From positions 225,057 through 248,179 of the forward strand of contig DFXY01000004.1 of assembly GCA_002381945.1 (NCBI GenBank): DNA of 23,123 nt, read 5' to 3'. Positions within the stretch are counted from its first letter, which is position 1, and each line of letters opens with the position of its first letter. Below, piece by piece: positions 14,175 to 21,699 of the stretch. The position numbers and the translations under genes were made by a program. This DNA comes from Bacteriovoracaceae bacterium UBA4096 (GTDB taxonomy: Bacteria; Bdellovibrionota; Bacteriovoracia; Bacteriovoracales; Bacteriovoracaceae). The notes under the pieces are model-generated. The model was not told the origin of the DNA and made no database searches. It saw only the letters and a list, made by a program, of their open reading frames with translations.

Positions 14175-15251
14175 ATGTTTATTTATGACAATACTTCGAT
14201 TGCTTTTATTAAAAAGACTGAAGCTTTTTTAAGAGAAATTCTAGAAAAGGCCGGCATTACAATTCGTAAAAGCCGATTTGAATTTAACCGCTACTTATAC
14301 CCAATAAATGTGGTGGTGTTTGAAGGAAAAGAATGGGGACACTTTAATGCTCCCTACTTACAAATTGGACTCAATCGCAAACTGATCTATCTGGCCAAAG
14401 ATAGTGTTATCCGAGACATCCTCAAGCATGAACTGGCCCACTATTTAACTCATCTGATTTATCAGGATGTCCGTCCACATGGCCCGGAGTTTAAGGAAGT
14501 TTGTGAACGTTTTGGTTTTCCTGAAGATGTCTCCCGGGCAACCATGAATCTGGATGAAAGCAATTTATCCAAAGAAGGTGATCTGGTATCTGAGCGCATC
14601 CTGGAAAAAGTTAAAAAACTTTTTATGCTTGCTCAAAGTTCAAATTCTCATGAAGCGGAACTTGCAACCCTCAAGGCCAATGAGCTTCTCTTGCGCCATA
14701 ACCTGGACTATGTAACTAACAAGGAAGAGCCTATTTATCTTGAGCGGGTTCTTTTACGAAAAAGAAAAGACACTAAGATCACAGCGATTTATGCCATCTT
14801 AAAGCATTTCATTGTAAGACCCGTCATTAGCCAGGGGAAAAATTGTTGCTGCCTGGAAGTTTCTGGTTCTTTAACCAATGTTAAGCTTGCCACTTATGTG
14901 GCCAACTTTCTGGATCAAGAACTTGACCACCTGTGGGAATTGGCAAAAAAAGAACATGGTCTCTCGGGTCTTCAGGCGAAGAATTCTTTTTTCCTCGGTG
15001 TCTCTGATGGATTTCATGAAAAAATGTCCGCGGCCAAAAAAAATTACAGTGAAGCGGATAAAAAAGCTTTAGTGGTGGTTCAGAAGAAACTCGATTTTGA
15101 CACACAGATCATCTACCGAAGGCTCGGCAATAGCCGCTCAGGCAATCAAACTGACTACAATGCTAGTCAGCTGGGCCATGCAAAAGGACTCTCCCTTACC
15201 ATTCGTAATGCTGTTGAGGGCAAAGGGAAGAATCTTTACCTCACGGAATGA
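14175..15251 (+). CDS. SprT-like zinc metalloprotease fused to a DUF2786 domain, 358 aa
   Basis: Residues about 8-115 form a SprT-like zinc-peptidase domain. HELAH (85-89) gives two metal ligands and the catalytic Glu86, and a downstream HGPEF (His102) matches the third ligand region (HGxxF). SprT/Spartan relatives cut DNA-protein crosslinks; whether this one does is unknown. Residues about 139-180 (SERILEKVKKLFMLAQSSNSHEA, then TLKANELLLRHNLDY) match DUF2786, a short helical module common in phage and actinobacterial proteins. The remaining 180 residues look like the region that usually follows DUF2786. A TTG at 14148 would add nine residues. I prefer the ATG because the domain starts soon after, though neither has a good ribosome binding site. 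A hotdog thioesterase gene follows after 13 bases. Confidence 0.8.
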   Translation: MFIYDNTSIAFIKKTEAFLREILEKAGITIRKSRFEFNRYLYPINVVVFEGKEWGHFNAPYLQIGLNRKLIYLAKDSVIRDILKHELAHYLTHLIYQDVRPHGPEFKEVCERFGFPEDVSRATMNLDESNLSKEGDLVSERILEKVKKLFMLAQSSNSHEAELATLKANELLLRHNLDYVTNKEEPIYLERVLLRKRKDTKITAIYAILKHFIVRPVISQGKNCCCLEVSGSLTNVKLATYVANFLDQELDHLWELAKKEHGLSGLQAKNSFFLGVSDGFHEKMSAAKKNYSEADKKALVVVQKKLDFDTQIIYRRLGNSRSGNQTDYNASQLGHAKGLSLTIRNAVEGKGKNLYLTE

Positions 15252-15264
15252 TGGGCGTAAGCTT

Positions 15265-15717
15265 ATGCCTATGAAAAATTTCATTGAGCTATTTAAATCT
15301 ATTAATAAATACGATCTTGATAATGGCCTGGATTTTGTCATTCATTCTCCCGGGCTTATCACCTACAAGATGACGGTTCAGGACCAGCACCTGAGCTCTC
15401 CTAACACCGCCCATGGAGCGGCGATAGCAGGGCTTATGGACTGCACTTTAGGTTTATCCGCTCTCTCTGAGGCCATCACTCGTGATAATCTGACTTCCAC
15501 CGTTGAATTTAAAATCAATTATATCCGCCCCGCTAAGCTGGGCGAGATCCTGGTGGGCACTGGTAAAGTGATCCATAAAGGCAAAAGCCTCATCATAAGT
15601 TCAGCTGAGATTCGTATCGAAGGCTCAAATGAATTAGTCGCCATGGGGCAAGGAACATTTAACACTTATCCGTTTTCTAAAAAGGACTTTCTTCATGACT
15701 TTACATCCGCTGGCTAA
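15265..15717 (+). CDS. PaaI-type hotdog-fold thioesterase, 150 aa
   Basis: It has the typical single-domain hotdog length. The signature TAHGAAIAGLMDCTLGLSALS corresponds to the central helix with the HGG-like motif and catalytic acid (here the Asp of LMD). A beta-sheet region follows (TVEFKINYIRPAKLGEILVGTGKVIHKGKSL), as in the PaaI/YdiI acyl-CoA thioesterase family. The likely reaction is hydrolysis of an acyl- or aryl-CoA; the substrate is unknown. The open frame extends further upstream inside the SprT-like gene, but the fold begins near MPMKNFIELF. ATG 15265 or 15271 is the probable start, with no strong ribosome binding site. The gene overlaps the DUF423 gene by 23 bases and likely belongs to the same transcript as the SprT-like gene. 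Confidence 0.85.
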   Translation: MPMKNFIELFKSINKYDLDNGLDFVIHSPGLITYKMTVQDQHLSSPNTAHGAAIAGLMDCTLGLSALSEAITRDNLTSTVEFKINYIRPAKLGEILVGTGKVIHKGKSLIISSAEIRIEGSNELVAMGQGTFNTYPFSKKDFLHDFTSAG

Positions 15718-16081
15718 AAAATCTCTGGCGTTGGGTTCGGGCCTTCTGGCCCTGGCAGTGTTGATTGGGGCCTTTGGAGCTCACGGATTAAAGAATCTGG
15801 TTGAACCTGAAAAACTCGTGACCTTTGAGACTGGTGTTCGGTATCACTTCTATCACGCCTTTGGAATTTTGTTCTTAGGTGTTCTTCAACAACTCTTTCA
15901 AAATGTGCGTCTTAATCTTTCTCTTTATTCATTCTTTGTAGGAATTCTGCTTTTTAGTTTCAACTGCTATCTGTATGTCATCACCGGCATTAAAACTTTT
16001 GCCATGATCGTGCCAGTTGGCGGCCTGTTGTTTGTTCTGGGTTGGATTGTCTTGTCAGTGAAAATGTTAAAGTTGAGGTAA
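15695..16081 (+). CDS. DUF423 family membrane protein, 128 aa
   Basis: It has four predicted membrane helices. The family signature near the N-terminus is clear (LLALAVLIGAFGAHGLKN), followed by the TFETGVRYHFYHAFGIL block typical of DUF423 (YgdD/YwdK-like). The function of the family is not established. AAAGGA lies a few bases before the ATG, within the end of the thioesterase gene, so expression is coupled. Its last 15 bases overlap the convergent lipoprotein gene. Confidence 0.9.
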   Translation: MTLHPLAKKSLALGSGLLALAVLIGAFGAHGLKNLVEPEKLVTFETGVRYHFYHAFGILFLGVLQQLFQNVRLNLSLYSFFVGILLFSFNCYLYVITGIKTFAMIVPVGGLLFVLGWIVLSVKMLKLR

Positions 16082-17212
16082 ACCAAATCCGCAGTGCTGT
16101 TTAAGATAGAGATCAAATTCTTCATCCGTAGGAAATTTAAACTCAATGGGTGTTACATCCAATGGCTCCCAAAAATCACTCTTAGGACGGCGGCAGCGCT
16201 GGCCGGATTGGCCATGAATAATCAAGACATCGGCCGAACCTTTTATCCCATGTTCCATATCAATCTTAGTATTTTCAAATTGACCCAATTGAGGTGATTG
16301 TCCTCTGGCATTGGCCCTGAGAATCACGCCCTGTCCGCGATATTTTAAATCTGCATACTGACGTTTATGACGATCACGGCTGACATCAACAGGACCTTCC
16401 GTGAAAACTCCATCAACGATCTCTTTGGAGTCTCTTTGAAAAATCATTTTCTCCCCATTCGGTAAGGTCACATTGATCGTGCCCGAGAGCTGCTCAACAA
16501 TGGGAAGGCGTTTTCTGGGGAAGAACATAAAAACAGAATGCATGGTATGAGAGACTGTATCATTGGGAGAATCATCGATTTCTAGGGCCATATTTTGTCT
16601 GGCCTGTTCCAGGTAATCAAAATGAAAACCCCTCTGGGAATAACGATTACGGGTAGCATCGACTATGGGGTTGTCACCCATGTTCTCAAAAGAGAAGCCT
16701 TCAGTTGCAGTTTCTGGAAAAGCGCTTCCACGACTAACCGAGATTTCATCCACGCTACGAGACTGCGAGTATTCATGGTTAAGCGGAAAGACACTATTTT
16801 TTAGAGGCGCTTGTGTTGTTTTAAGAACAATCTCCTTGGAGAGAACTTTTTCCTGCCAGTCAACTCGCATGCGGATATTTTTACTTTTCACGCGGGGTAA
16901 AATCTGGGCCTTATACACGCCTTGCTTTAAGACAAAGGGCTTGGCCTCAATGTCTTCACTGGTGGAAAGCGTCAGGTCACTAGGGTCAACATCCGTGAGT
17001 AAGTTCCCCTCTTCATCAAAGAGCTTCACTACCAGCACGGTGGAATCAAGACCACTGGCAAAGATCAAATCAACTTTCACTTCACCTTCAATTCGATCGA
17101 CGCTGATATCTTCACGAGTAAGACTCGCAAGATAGCGCTTTGAAGACGAGTATTTGTACTTCAAAGGAGCTTGAGAACAACTTAATAAAAGGAATAACAC
17201 TAAAAAGCGCAT
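16067..17212 (-). CDS. Putative lipoprotein of unknown function, 381 aa
   Basis: It starts with a very short lipoprotein signal peptide (MRFLVLFLLLSC) in which Cys12 would be lipidated. The rest is polar and beta-rich. An N-terminal region near residues 45-130 (VKVDLIFASGLDSTVLVVKLFDEEG, then LTLSTSEDIEAKPF) looks like an immunoglobulin-like beta sandwich. The C-terminal half contains HSVFMFFPRKRLPIVEQ, then GTINVTLPNGEKMIFQRDSKEIVDGVFTEGP and a final DLYLKQHCGFGLPQL. I recognise no characterised family; envelope location is inferred from the lipobox. It lies 42 bases downstream of queE on the same strand with no terminator between, so it may share that transcript. Confidence 0.75.
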   Translation of the reverse strand: MRFLVLFLLLSCSQAPLKYKYSSSKRYLASLTREDISVDRIEGEVKVDLIFASGLDSTVLVVKLFDEEGNLLTDVDPSDLTLSTSEDIEAKPFVLKQGVYKAQILPRVKSKNIRMRVDWQEKVLSKEIVLKTTQAPLKNSVFPLNHEYSQSRSVDEISVSRGSAFPETATEGFSFENMGDNPIVDATRNRYSQRGFHFDYLEQARQNMALEIDDSPNDTVSHTMHSVFMFFPRKRLPIVEQLSGTINVTLPNGEKMIFQRDSKEIVDGVFTEGPVDVSRDRHKRQYADLKYRGQGVILRANARGQSPQLGQFENTKIDMEHGIKGSADVLIIHGQSGQRCRRPKSDFWEPLDVTPIEFKFPTDEEFDLYLKQHCGFGLPQL

Positions 17213-17254
17213 GGACCGCTTATCGGTTGAATGATGGGGAAAATGAATAATTGA

Positions 17255-17956
17255 TTAAACTAATTTCGCTTCCGGGCCATAAACCCACTTATGCTGCTGG
17301 CCGATCACTCGAAATGGTAGTCCAAAGTTCTCGTTTAGCTGCACAACTTGCTGAAATCTATTCATCGGAAAGGCTTCCCCCGGTTCAAAACAAGGGGTCA
17401 GGCACCAGGGAGTAGTTAAATTAACCGAACCTTTTATGAAATGATAAACGTCATAAACAGCTTCGAAGTCTTTTTTGTCTGCCACTACTGCCTTAATCTG
17501 AGCTTTGTGTCCGTATTCCTGAATAAATCTTAAAAGCAGATCTTTTGAAGTCCGAACTTGGGTAGAGGGAGTCTTGAAGTCATAAGAAATAAAGTCAACC
17601 TGGTCGAAAACCTCTTTCACAATCCGGGTTCCAGCAGCTTCAATGTTCAGATAATAGTTTCTCGCTTTAAGCTCTTTAATCAAAGCGACTAAAGATGGTA
17701 TATGAGAAGGATGAAGAGGATCTCCACCAGTGATTGATACACGCTTGATGATATTTTGTGAGAGTGTCTCAACTTGTTCCATCACTTCGTCCAAAGACTT
17801 GGTGAAAGCAGGATCAAATTCCCAGGTTTCCTTGGAATCACAATTCACGCATCCAATATGACACCCTTGAAAACGCACAAAGATCTGAGGGATTCCAATA
17901 TGGATTCCTTCACCTTCAGTGGCCCGATAGACAGAGTTAATTAAGAGTGTGGTCAT
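17255..17956 (-). CDS. queE: 7-carboxy-7-deazaguanine synthase (radical SAM enzyme)
   Basis: The enzyme performs the ring contraction that makes the deazaguanine core of queuosine, acting after QueD. It is a 233-residue radical SAM protein with the cysteine triad CxxxCxxC at residues 32, 36 and 39 (FQGCHIGCVNCDS). EGEG near residue 14 and SITGGDPLHPSH (the SAM-binding GGE-like motif, here GGD) follow. The C-terminal LTPCFEPGEAFP is typical of QueE. No queC, queD or queF lies in the window. The start is MTTLLINSVY at 17956. An in-frame ATG at 17974 would place the coding region over a good -10 box, and neither start has a Shine-Dalgarno, so a leaderless mRNA is likely. An alternative is another QueE-like radical SAM enzyme. 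Confidence 0.87.
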   Translation of the reverse strand: MTTLLINSVYRATEGEGIHIGIPQIFVRFQGCHIGCVNCDSKETWEFDPAFTKSLDEVMEQVETLSQNIIKRVSITGGDPLHPSHIPSLVALIKELKARNYYLNIEAAGTRIVKEVFDQVDFISYDFKTPSTQVRTSKDLLLRFIQEYGHKAQIKAVVADKKDFEAVYDVYHFIKGSVNLTTPWCLTPCFEPGEAFPMNRFQQVVQLNENFGLPFRVIGQQHKWVYGPEAKLV

Positions 17957-17964
17957 GGGCGGGG

Positions 17965-17993
17965 AGTATAACATGCCTCATGGGGTGTGAAAA
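17965..17993 (-). promoter_or_regulatory. Candidate promoter of queE giving a leaderless mRNA
   Basis: On the minus strand TTTTCA (17993-17988), a 17-base spacer and TATACT (17970-17965). The -10 box ends eight bases before the ATG at 17956, so transcription would begin at or next to the start codon. The upstream bases (CTCCCCGCCC) contain no ribosome binding site. Confidence 0.45.
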
Positions 17994-18098
17994 CCATGAG
18001 TTTCCACGACTTAAGTGAAGAGTAAAATTTACAAAAACTCCCAGTATTCCTACTATTAAGTCAGGGATTTTCCTAGAATAGTCCAATAGGATCAATTT

Positions 18099-18998
18099 AT
18101 GAAATTAAACGCTTTTCTGTCGTACGCTCTTTTTTTAACTCTTTTAGTAGGTTGTGGCGAAGATGTTAGCTCTAACCGAAAAATGGGGAGCCCCATAGTT
18201 GACCGCCCAACTATTGAAACCGGTGGTGATGTGGTTTTGAGCTCTCAGCTCCACCGCGAAAGAGGGGCCCCGGTTCTCACTTCGGCCCAGGAAATTTCCC
18301 GTATTTCTTCCAATGATTTGCCGGTGGTCTCTTACCGGACAATTCCTTTGATGGAAAAAGATGATGAGGGTTCCAAGCGAAACGTAACGACCAGAAATGA
18401 TCTGGGAAGACCGACAGTCACTTGCGGCATTGCCACAACCTTGACTGGAATTGATTCACGTATCAATGATTGTTTTCAAAAAAATGCTGATAAATCCCTT
18501 TGGGAAGGTTTCCGTTTTGGTTCGGCCGGTGAAGGCATCTGGAAACTAGTTTCCAGGACAGATGCGGGTCTTGAGATATGGCTGGATAATCGAACTGGTC
18601 TGGTGTGGTCTGATCTGGTTAGCACTAGTGAGAATGTAAATACTTTTAACTGGTGCAAGGCTTCCGGTAATGATGATCTTCCGACTTCGCCGGCAACCAT
18701 TAATTGCAGTGAGCTTATGGATCAGACCCGGGTTTGCCAGGATTTATTTATTGAAAGTCTGGGAGCAAATGTGAGCTGGCGTCTTCCAACCCGTAATGAC
18801 TTTCTTCAAGCAGATATTAACGGTTCTCGTTTTGTTTTAAAACGTGAGAACAGTTCAGGTTTGTGGACGGCCACCATGAGAGCGGCCGCAACTGGCAGAA
18901 CTGAGGCCTGGGTCTACAATTCAACAGACGGAACCTTATCAGCAGGAAATCTCACGAGTGAGCGTCAGGTAAGGTGTGTGGGAGCGGCCATTCGTTAA
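18099..18998 (+). CDS. Lipoprotein with C-terminal Lcl/DUF1566-like domain, 299 aa
   Basis: The signal peptide ends in a good lipobox (LLVGC, Cys19). Residues about 20-105 are low in structure and rich in Ser, Thr and charged residues, a likely linker. The C-terminal 160 residues carry DUF1566/Lcl features: DNRTGLVWSD, then WRLPTRNDFLQAD, then SSGLWTATM and a final RQVRCVGAAIR. This domain is related to C-type-lectin-like folds and is found on surface proteins. A role in surface display or adhesion is plausible but unproven. AGGA lies about nine bases before the ATG. It heads a run of three overlapping genes; its TAA shares one base with the next ATG. Confidence 0.82.
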   Translation: MKLNAFLSYALFLTLLVGCGEDVSSNRKMGSPIVDRPTIETGGDVVLSSQLHRERGAPVLTSAQEISRISSNDLPVVSYRTIPLMEKDDEGSKRNVTTRNDLGRPTVTCGIATTLTGIDSRINDCFQKNADKSLWEGFRFGSAGEGIWKLVSRTDAGLEIWLDNRTGLVWSDLVSTSENVNTFNWCKASGNDDLPTSPATINCSELMDQTRVCQDLFIESLGANVSWRLPTRNDFLQADINGSRFVLKRENSSGLWTATMRAAATGRTEAWVYNSTDGTLSAGNLTSERQVRCVGAAIR

Positions 18999-19546
18999 TG
19001 AATATCGATGAGACCTATCAAAAAATTCTGAAAGAGATAGATCAGGGTCATCGAGGTCTTGTGAGATTTTCAGAAGACGATCTGGAAGAGCTTAATCACC
19101 TCCTACCAATCTTGACCCGGGAGAAGAACTGGGAAAAGCTTGAGGCCCTTTTCTGTATCATTGAACATTCCTCATCCCTTTATTTAAAATTTGAAAAGAA
19201 CTTACTCGAAGTCCTCTACTCTCCTATTCCTGACGCTCTATTGGTTTTTGGTCTTAACTGTGCCAGAAAACATATAGTCGAGGCGAGGTTCCAACGTGGT
19301 CAGCGCCTGGACTATGAGTTTCTTGAACTATTAAAAAAGCTTCTGTTTCATTCCAATCCGGAAGTGATTGAGTGGACTCTTCGGTTGATTGAATCCTGTG
19401 GAAATCAAGGTATATATTTTTTGAGGGAATTTGATAAAATCAAACCACCCCCTTGGAAATGGTTTAATCCCCATCAAAGGGCCGTGAGAGAAATTATCAC
19501 ATTGCTTGAAAGACGATGGAGTCCTTTTGAAAAACCCCGTTCTTGA
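18998..19546 (+). CDS. Helical protein of unknown function, 182 aa
   Basis: I recognise no family. The sequence is almost entirely alpha-helical and leucine-rich, with alternating helices (EELNHLLPILTREKNWEKLEALFCIIEHS, then LEFL-type segments such as DYEFLELLKKLLFHSNPEVIEWTLRLIES). This is suggestive of HEAT-like repeats or a helical bundle. It ends NPHQRAVREIITLLERRWSPFEKPRS. There is no signal peptide or membrane span. The chosen ATG at 18998 overlaps the lipoprotein stop (TAATG), a coupled start. A longer frame from 18974 would overlap more and has no advantage. Its 3' end overlaps the zinc-ribbon gene by about 20 bases. Confidence 0.72.
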   Translation: MNIDETYQKILKEIDQGHRGLVRFSEDDLEELNHLLPILTREKNWEKLEALFCIIEHSSSLYLKFEKNLLEVLYSPIPDALLVFGLNCARKHIVEARFQRGQRLDYEFLELLKKLLFHSNPEVIEWTLRLIESCGNQGIYFLREFDKIKPPPWKWFNPHQRAVREIITLLERRWSPFEKPRS

Positions 19547-19868
19547 TCCTAATAAAGCTTTGGAAATCATCCGTGAAATTGAAAATATGGCCGGTCAGCC
19601 GAATTTTGATCTCATCCAACGAGAAGACATTCAGGTAAAAATCAGAGTCAATGAAGACGTGGGACCTGCGAAGTTTCGTCCTGACCCCTTGATTCCCGGC
19701 GGATATATTGCAAATTCCTTAACAGTTCGGGCCATGCGTCCTGACATCTTCGTTCTGGGCGAATCACTTGAAGATTTTTCTGCGCCCTATGAATGTGCCT
19801 GTGGTGAAAGTCTTGATGTTCAGTTCTGGAAGTTCTGTCCATTTTGCGCAAGGGAAATTAAGGCCTAG
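19527..19868 (+). CDS. Small zinc-ribbon protein, TTG start, 113 aa
   Basis: I do not recognise the family. The C-terminus has a treble-clef or zinc-ribbon-like cysteine set: CAC, then twelve residues, then CPFC (in YECACGESLDVQFWKFCPFC). This probably binds one zinc ion. The rest contains LRP-free, proline-rich strands (KFRPDPLIPGGYIANSLTVRAMRPDIFVLGESL) that look beta-structured. The TTG at 19527 is chosen because GGAG lies five bases upstream. A TTG at 19506 has no ribosome binding site. It is read in a different frame over the last 20 bases of the helical gene, and is likely expressed with it. Confidence 0.65.
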   Translation: MKNPVLDPNKALEIIREIENMAGQPNFDLIQREDIQVKIRVNEDVGPAKFRPDPLIPGGYIANSLTVRAMRPDIFVLGESLEDFSAPYECACGESLDVQFWKFCPFCAREIKA

Positions 19869-19871
19869 CTT

Positions 19872-19900
19872 TTGACTACCTAAGAAAAAAAGTCCACAAT
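19872..19900 (+). promoter_or_regulatory. Candidate promoter for a leaderless transcript
   Basis: TTGACT (19872-19877), a 17-base spacer and CACAAT (19895-19900, four of six to TATAAT). The ATG of the next gene begins six bases after the -10 box, where transcription would start. There is no Shine-Dalgarno in AATTAAGACATG. Confidence 0.4.
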
Positions 19901-19906
19901 TAAGAC

Positions 19907-20938
19907 ATGCTAATTGTTCAAAAATTTCATTCGATTCATGAAATTGATACGGAATTCATTCCGAACATCGAAATGCTTCTGCAGGAAGATGTGGCAAGTT
20001 TTGCGACCTTAGTGCAACGGCATGATTCAGCACCAACTGGTAATGTGTTTACTTATTTTCTCTTTTTTGGCCCCACTCAAAACGCTCCTATTGGATTTGC
20101 CCAACTCTGTTTAAAACCGATTCCTGCCCGTGATCTTCTGCCTTGGCATAAACGTCTCGCATTCTGGGATAAATCTCAAGAGCACTGGAAGCAAGTTACC
20201 TGGGAAGTGGGAGATGGCAGTTCAGGACTGTGTGTTTTTGACCCACGTTTTTCCCGCTCAGGCCGGGAGAAAATCCAAGAACTCATCAGGGAATATGAAA
20301 ACCGCCCAGAAGTGATGGCCGAAGAACTTTACTGTATAAAAGGATTGCAGGATTTTACTTTATCAGTGAACCCTGAAACAAAATGGTCCAAGGAAATGTA
20401 TGTTCTTGAGCCACTCTCCAAGGCCTTTAAAAACTATCAGGATTATCTAGGAAGCCTGGATACTGAAGTAAGGAAGGCCATCAAAGAAAGCTGGAGAGAA
20501 CTTCACCAGAAAGGCCAGATAGAGTTGGGTGACTACCCTTCTCCCTTGGATACTCCGAAAACTCTACCTATCCCCCAGGAACAGATTGAGATCTGGGCCA
20601 AGTGGGGTGCCCAGGTTTTAACATTTGAAAAAGATCTTCAGGTGCTCGGCTGTCTACTGGTACTTAAAGGTAAAAATGGAAATATCTTTTTTGAGCCGTT
20701 TCCATTTGAGCCGGAAGGAGAAGTCCTGGTCGATGATGAACTTTATACTCAATATGCCTTGCTAAAATTTTTTGAAATGCCCGATGCTCGTAAGTGCCAT
20801 TTAATGAAATTTGGTTCCAAGCTGGTTTTTGAAGAGAAAGAAGATCTTAAATTTTTTCAAACTCAGGGCTTTCAGTTAAAAACAGTCGTAAGGCATTTTC
20901 AATCCCGCCTCAAAGAATTAACCAGGCCACTCCTATGA
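19907..20938 (+). CDS. Hypothetical protein, 343 aa, coupled to the truncated haemoglobin
   Basis: I do not recognise this protein. It is soluble, with no signal peptide. The N-terminal half has a segment NVFTYFLFFGPTQNAPIGFAQLCLKPIP that resembles the central strands of an acyltransferase (GNAT) fold. A second similar block (QVLTFEKDLQVLGCLLVLKGKNGNIFFEPFPFEP) occurs about 170 residues later, so a duplicated GNAT-like arrangement is possible but unproven. The final part (KFFEMPDARKCHLMKFGSKLVF, then FFQTQGFQLKTVVRHFQSRL) also fits the end of such a fold. Its stop overlaps the start of the haemoglobin gene (ATGA), so the two are translationally coupled and probably act together. The start codon may be leaderless. 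Confidence 0.7.
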   Translation: MLIVQKFHSIHEIDTEFIPNIEMLLQEDVASFATLVQRHDSAPTGNVFTYFLFFGPTQNAPIGFAQLCLKPIPARDLLPWHKRLAFWDKSQEHWKQVTWEVGDGSSGLCVFDPRFSRSGREKIQELIREYENRPEVMAEELYCIKGLQDFTLSVNPETKWSKEMYVLEPLSKAFKNYQDYLGSLDTEVRKAIKESWRELHQKGQIELGDYPSPLDTPKTLPIPQEQIEIWAKWGAQVLTFEKDLQVLGCLLVLKGKNGNIFFEPFPFEPEGEVLVDDELYTQYALLKFFEMPDARKCHLMKFGSKLVFEEKEDLKFFQTQGFQLKTVVRHFQSRLKELTRPLL

Positions 20939-21303
20939 CAGAAAATGAGTGGATATTCAGGGTCGTCGATTCATTTTATCAAAAGGCCAAAACCGATATC
21001 CTGATAGGTTATCATTTTCGGGTTATCAAGGATTTTGATGAGCACATACCAAGGATTGCAACTTTTTGGGAACTGCAGCTTCTGGGAAAATCAAGCAGGC
21101 CTATTCATGAACCTTTTGATGTAATGAGACTGCATCCGGCGATGGGAATTAAACGTGGTGAACTGGGCCGCTGGCTGGTCTTGTTCAGAAAATCGCTGGA
21201 TCACGAAACTCTTCTGCATCCTGAAATGAAACATCTGCAAGAAGCCTGGGAAGAGAGACTGACTTTTTTTGAGGGCGTATTTTTAAGGTTTCTTGGCCTT
21301 TAA
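20935..21303 (+). CDS. Group III truncated haemoglobin
   Basis: At 122 residues it has the usual length for a two-on-two globin. Landmarks of group III are FRVVDSFYQKAKTDILIGYHF, then DEHIPRIATFWELQLLG (conserved His37 and Trp45), then RLHPAM (His67, expected proximal haem ligand) and GRWLVLFRKSLDHE. Group III members such as Campylobacter Ctb bind O2 or NO and are thought to help with nitrosative or low-oxygen stress; the actual role here is inferred. The start overlaps the previous stop by four bases (ATGA). The 3' end overlaps the convergent lipoprotein gene by 21 bases. Confidence 0.88.
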   Translation: MTENEWIFRVVDSFYQKAKTDILIGYHFRVIKDFDEHIPRIATFWELQLLGKSSRPIHEPFDVMRLHPAMGIKRGELGRWLVLFRKSLDHETLLHPEMKHLQEAWEERLTFFEGVFLRFLGL

Positions 21304-21663
21304 CTCTTCTACCACAAACTTTTCTAAAACTGGTTCACCCGTGACATCATCCAATAACCAATTATAAAAATAATAACCTCGAAACTTTTTTGCCCCATAA
21401 ACAGCATTTGCCTGAGAGTCATATTCTACAGCAATGAGCTCAAGGTTTTTAACTTTCACGATATGGGCGGACAAACAGCCTTCTGAATAGTCGCTACACT
21501 TGGCCCCTTCATTCATGCTTTTAGGCAGGACCACAGTAACAGTTGAATCGGCCTCCTGGGCCCGGGCCAGCAAGGCCTCTTTGCTATACTTGACCTCTTT
21601 TGTGCAAGATGCGCTTAGTATCGACAAAAGCGTAACAAATAGAGGAAATAGAGAAGTTTTCAT
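21283..21663 (-). CDS. Small putative lipoprotein of unknown function, 126 aa
   Basis: The N-terminus (MKTSLFPLFVTLLSILSASC) is a lipoprotein-type signal peptide with Cys20 as the lipidation site, although the lipobox -3 position is Ser rather than Leu. The mature part has two further cysteines (AKCSDYSEGCLSA) that may pair. It also has a strand-rich region (AHIVKVKNLELIAVEYDSQANAVYGAKKFRGYYFYNW). No family is recognised. It is divergent from the aldehyde dehydrogenase with only 36 bases between starts, and no clear ribosome binding site is seen before its ATG. Confidence 0.7.
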   Translation of the reverse strand: MKTSLFPLFVTLLSILSASCTKEVKYSKEALLARAQEADSTVTVVLPKSMNEGAKCSDYSEGCLSAHIVKVKNLELIAVEYDSQANAVYGAKKFRGYYFYNWLLDDVTGEPVLEKFVVEELKAKKP

Positions 21664-21699
21664 AAGTAGAGTTTAAACGAATCTCGTTCAAGGACAAGT

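Noticed and set aside
16665..17135. Plus-strand open frame opposite the 381-residue lipoprotein gene
   Set aside because: It is rich in Ser, Arg and Lys in a way typical of antisense shadows. The minus-strand frame has a lipobox, full-length structure and correct context.
17215..17227. ACCG-N5-CGGT dyad between queE and the lipoprotein gene
   Set aside because: It is short and lacks a T-run on either strand, so it is neither a terminator nor a convincing operator.
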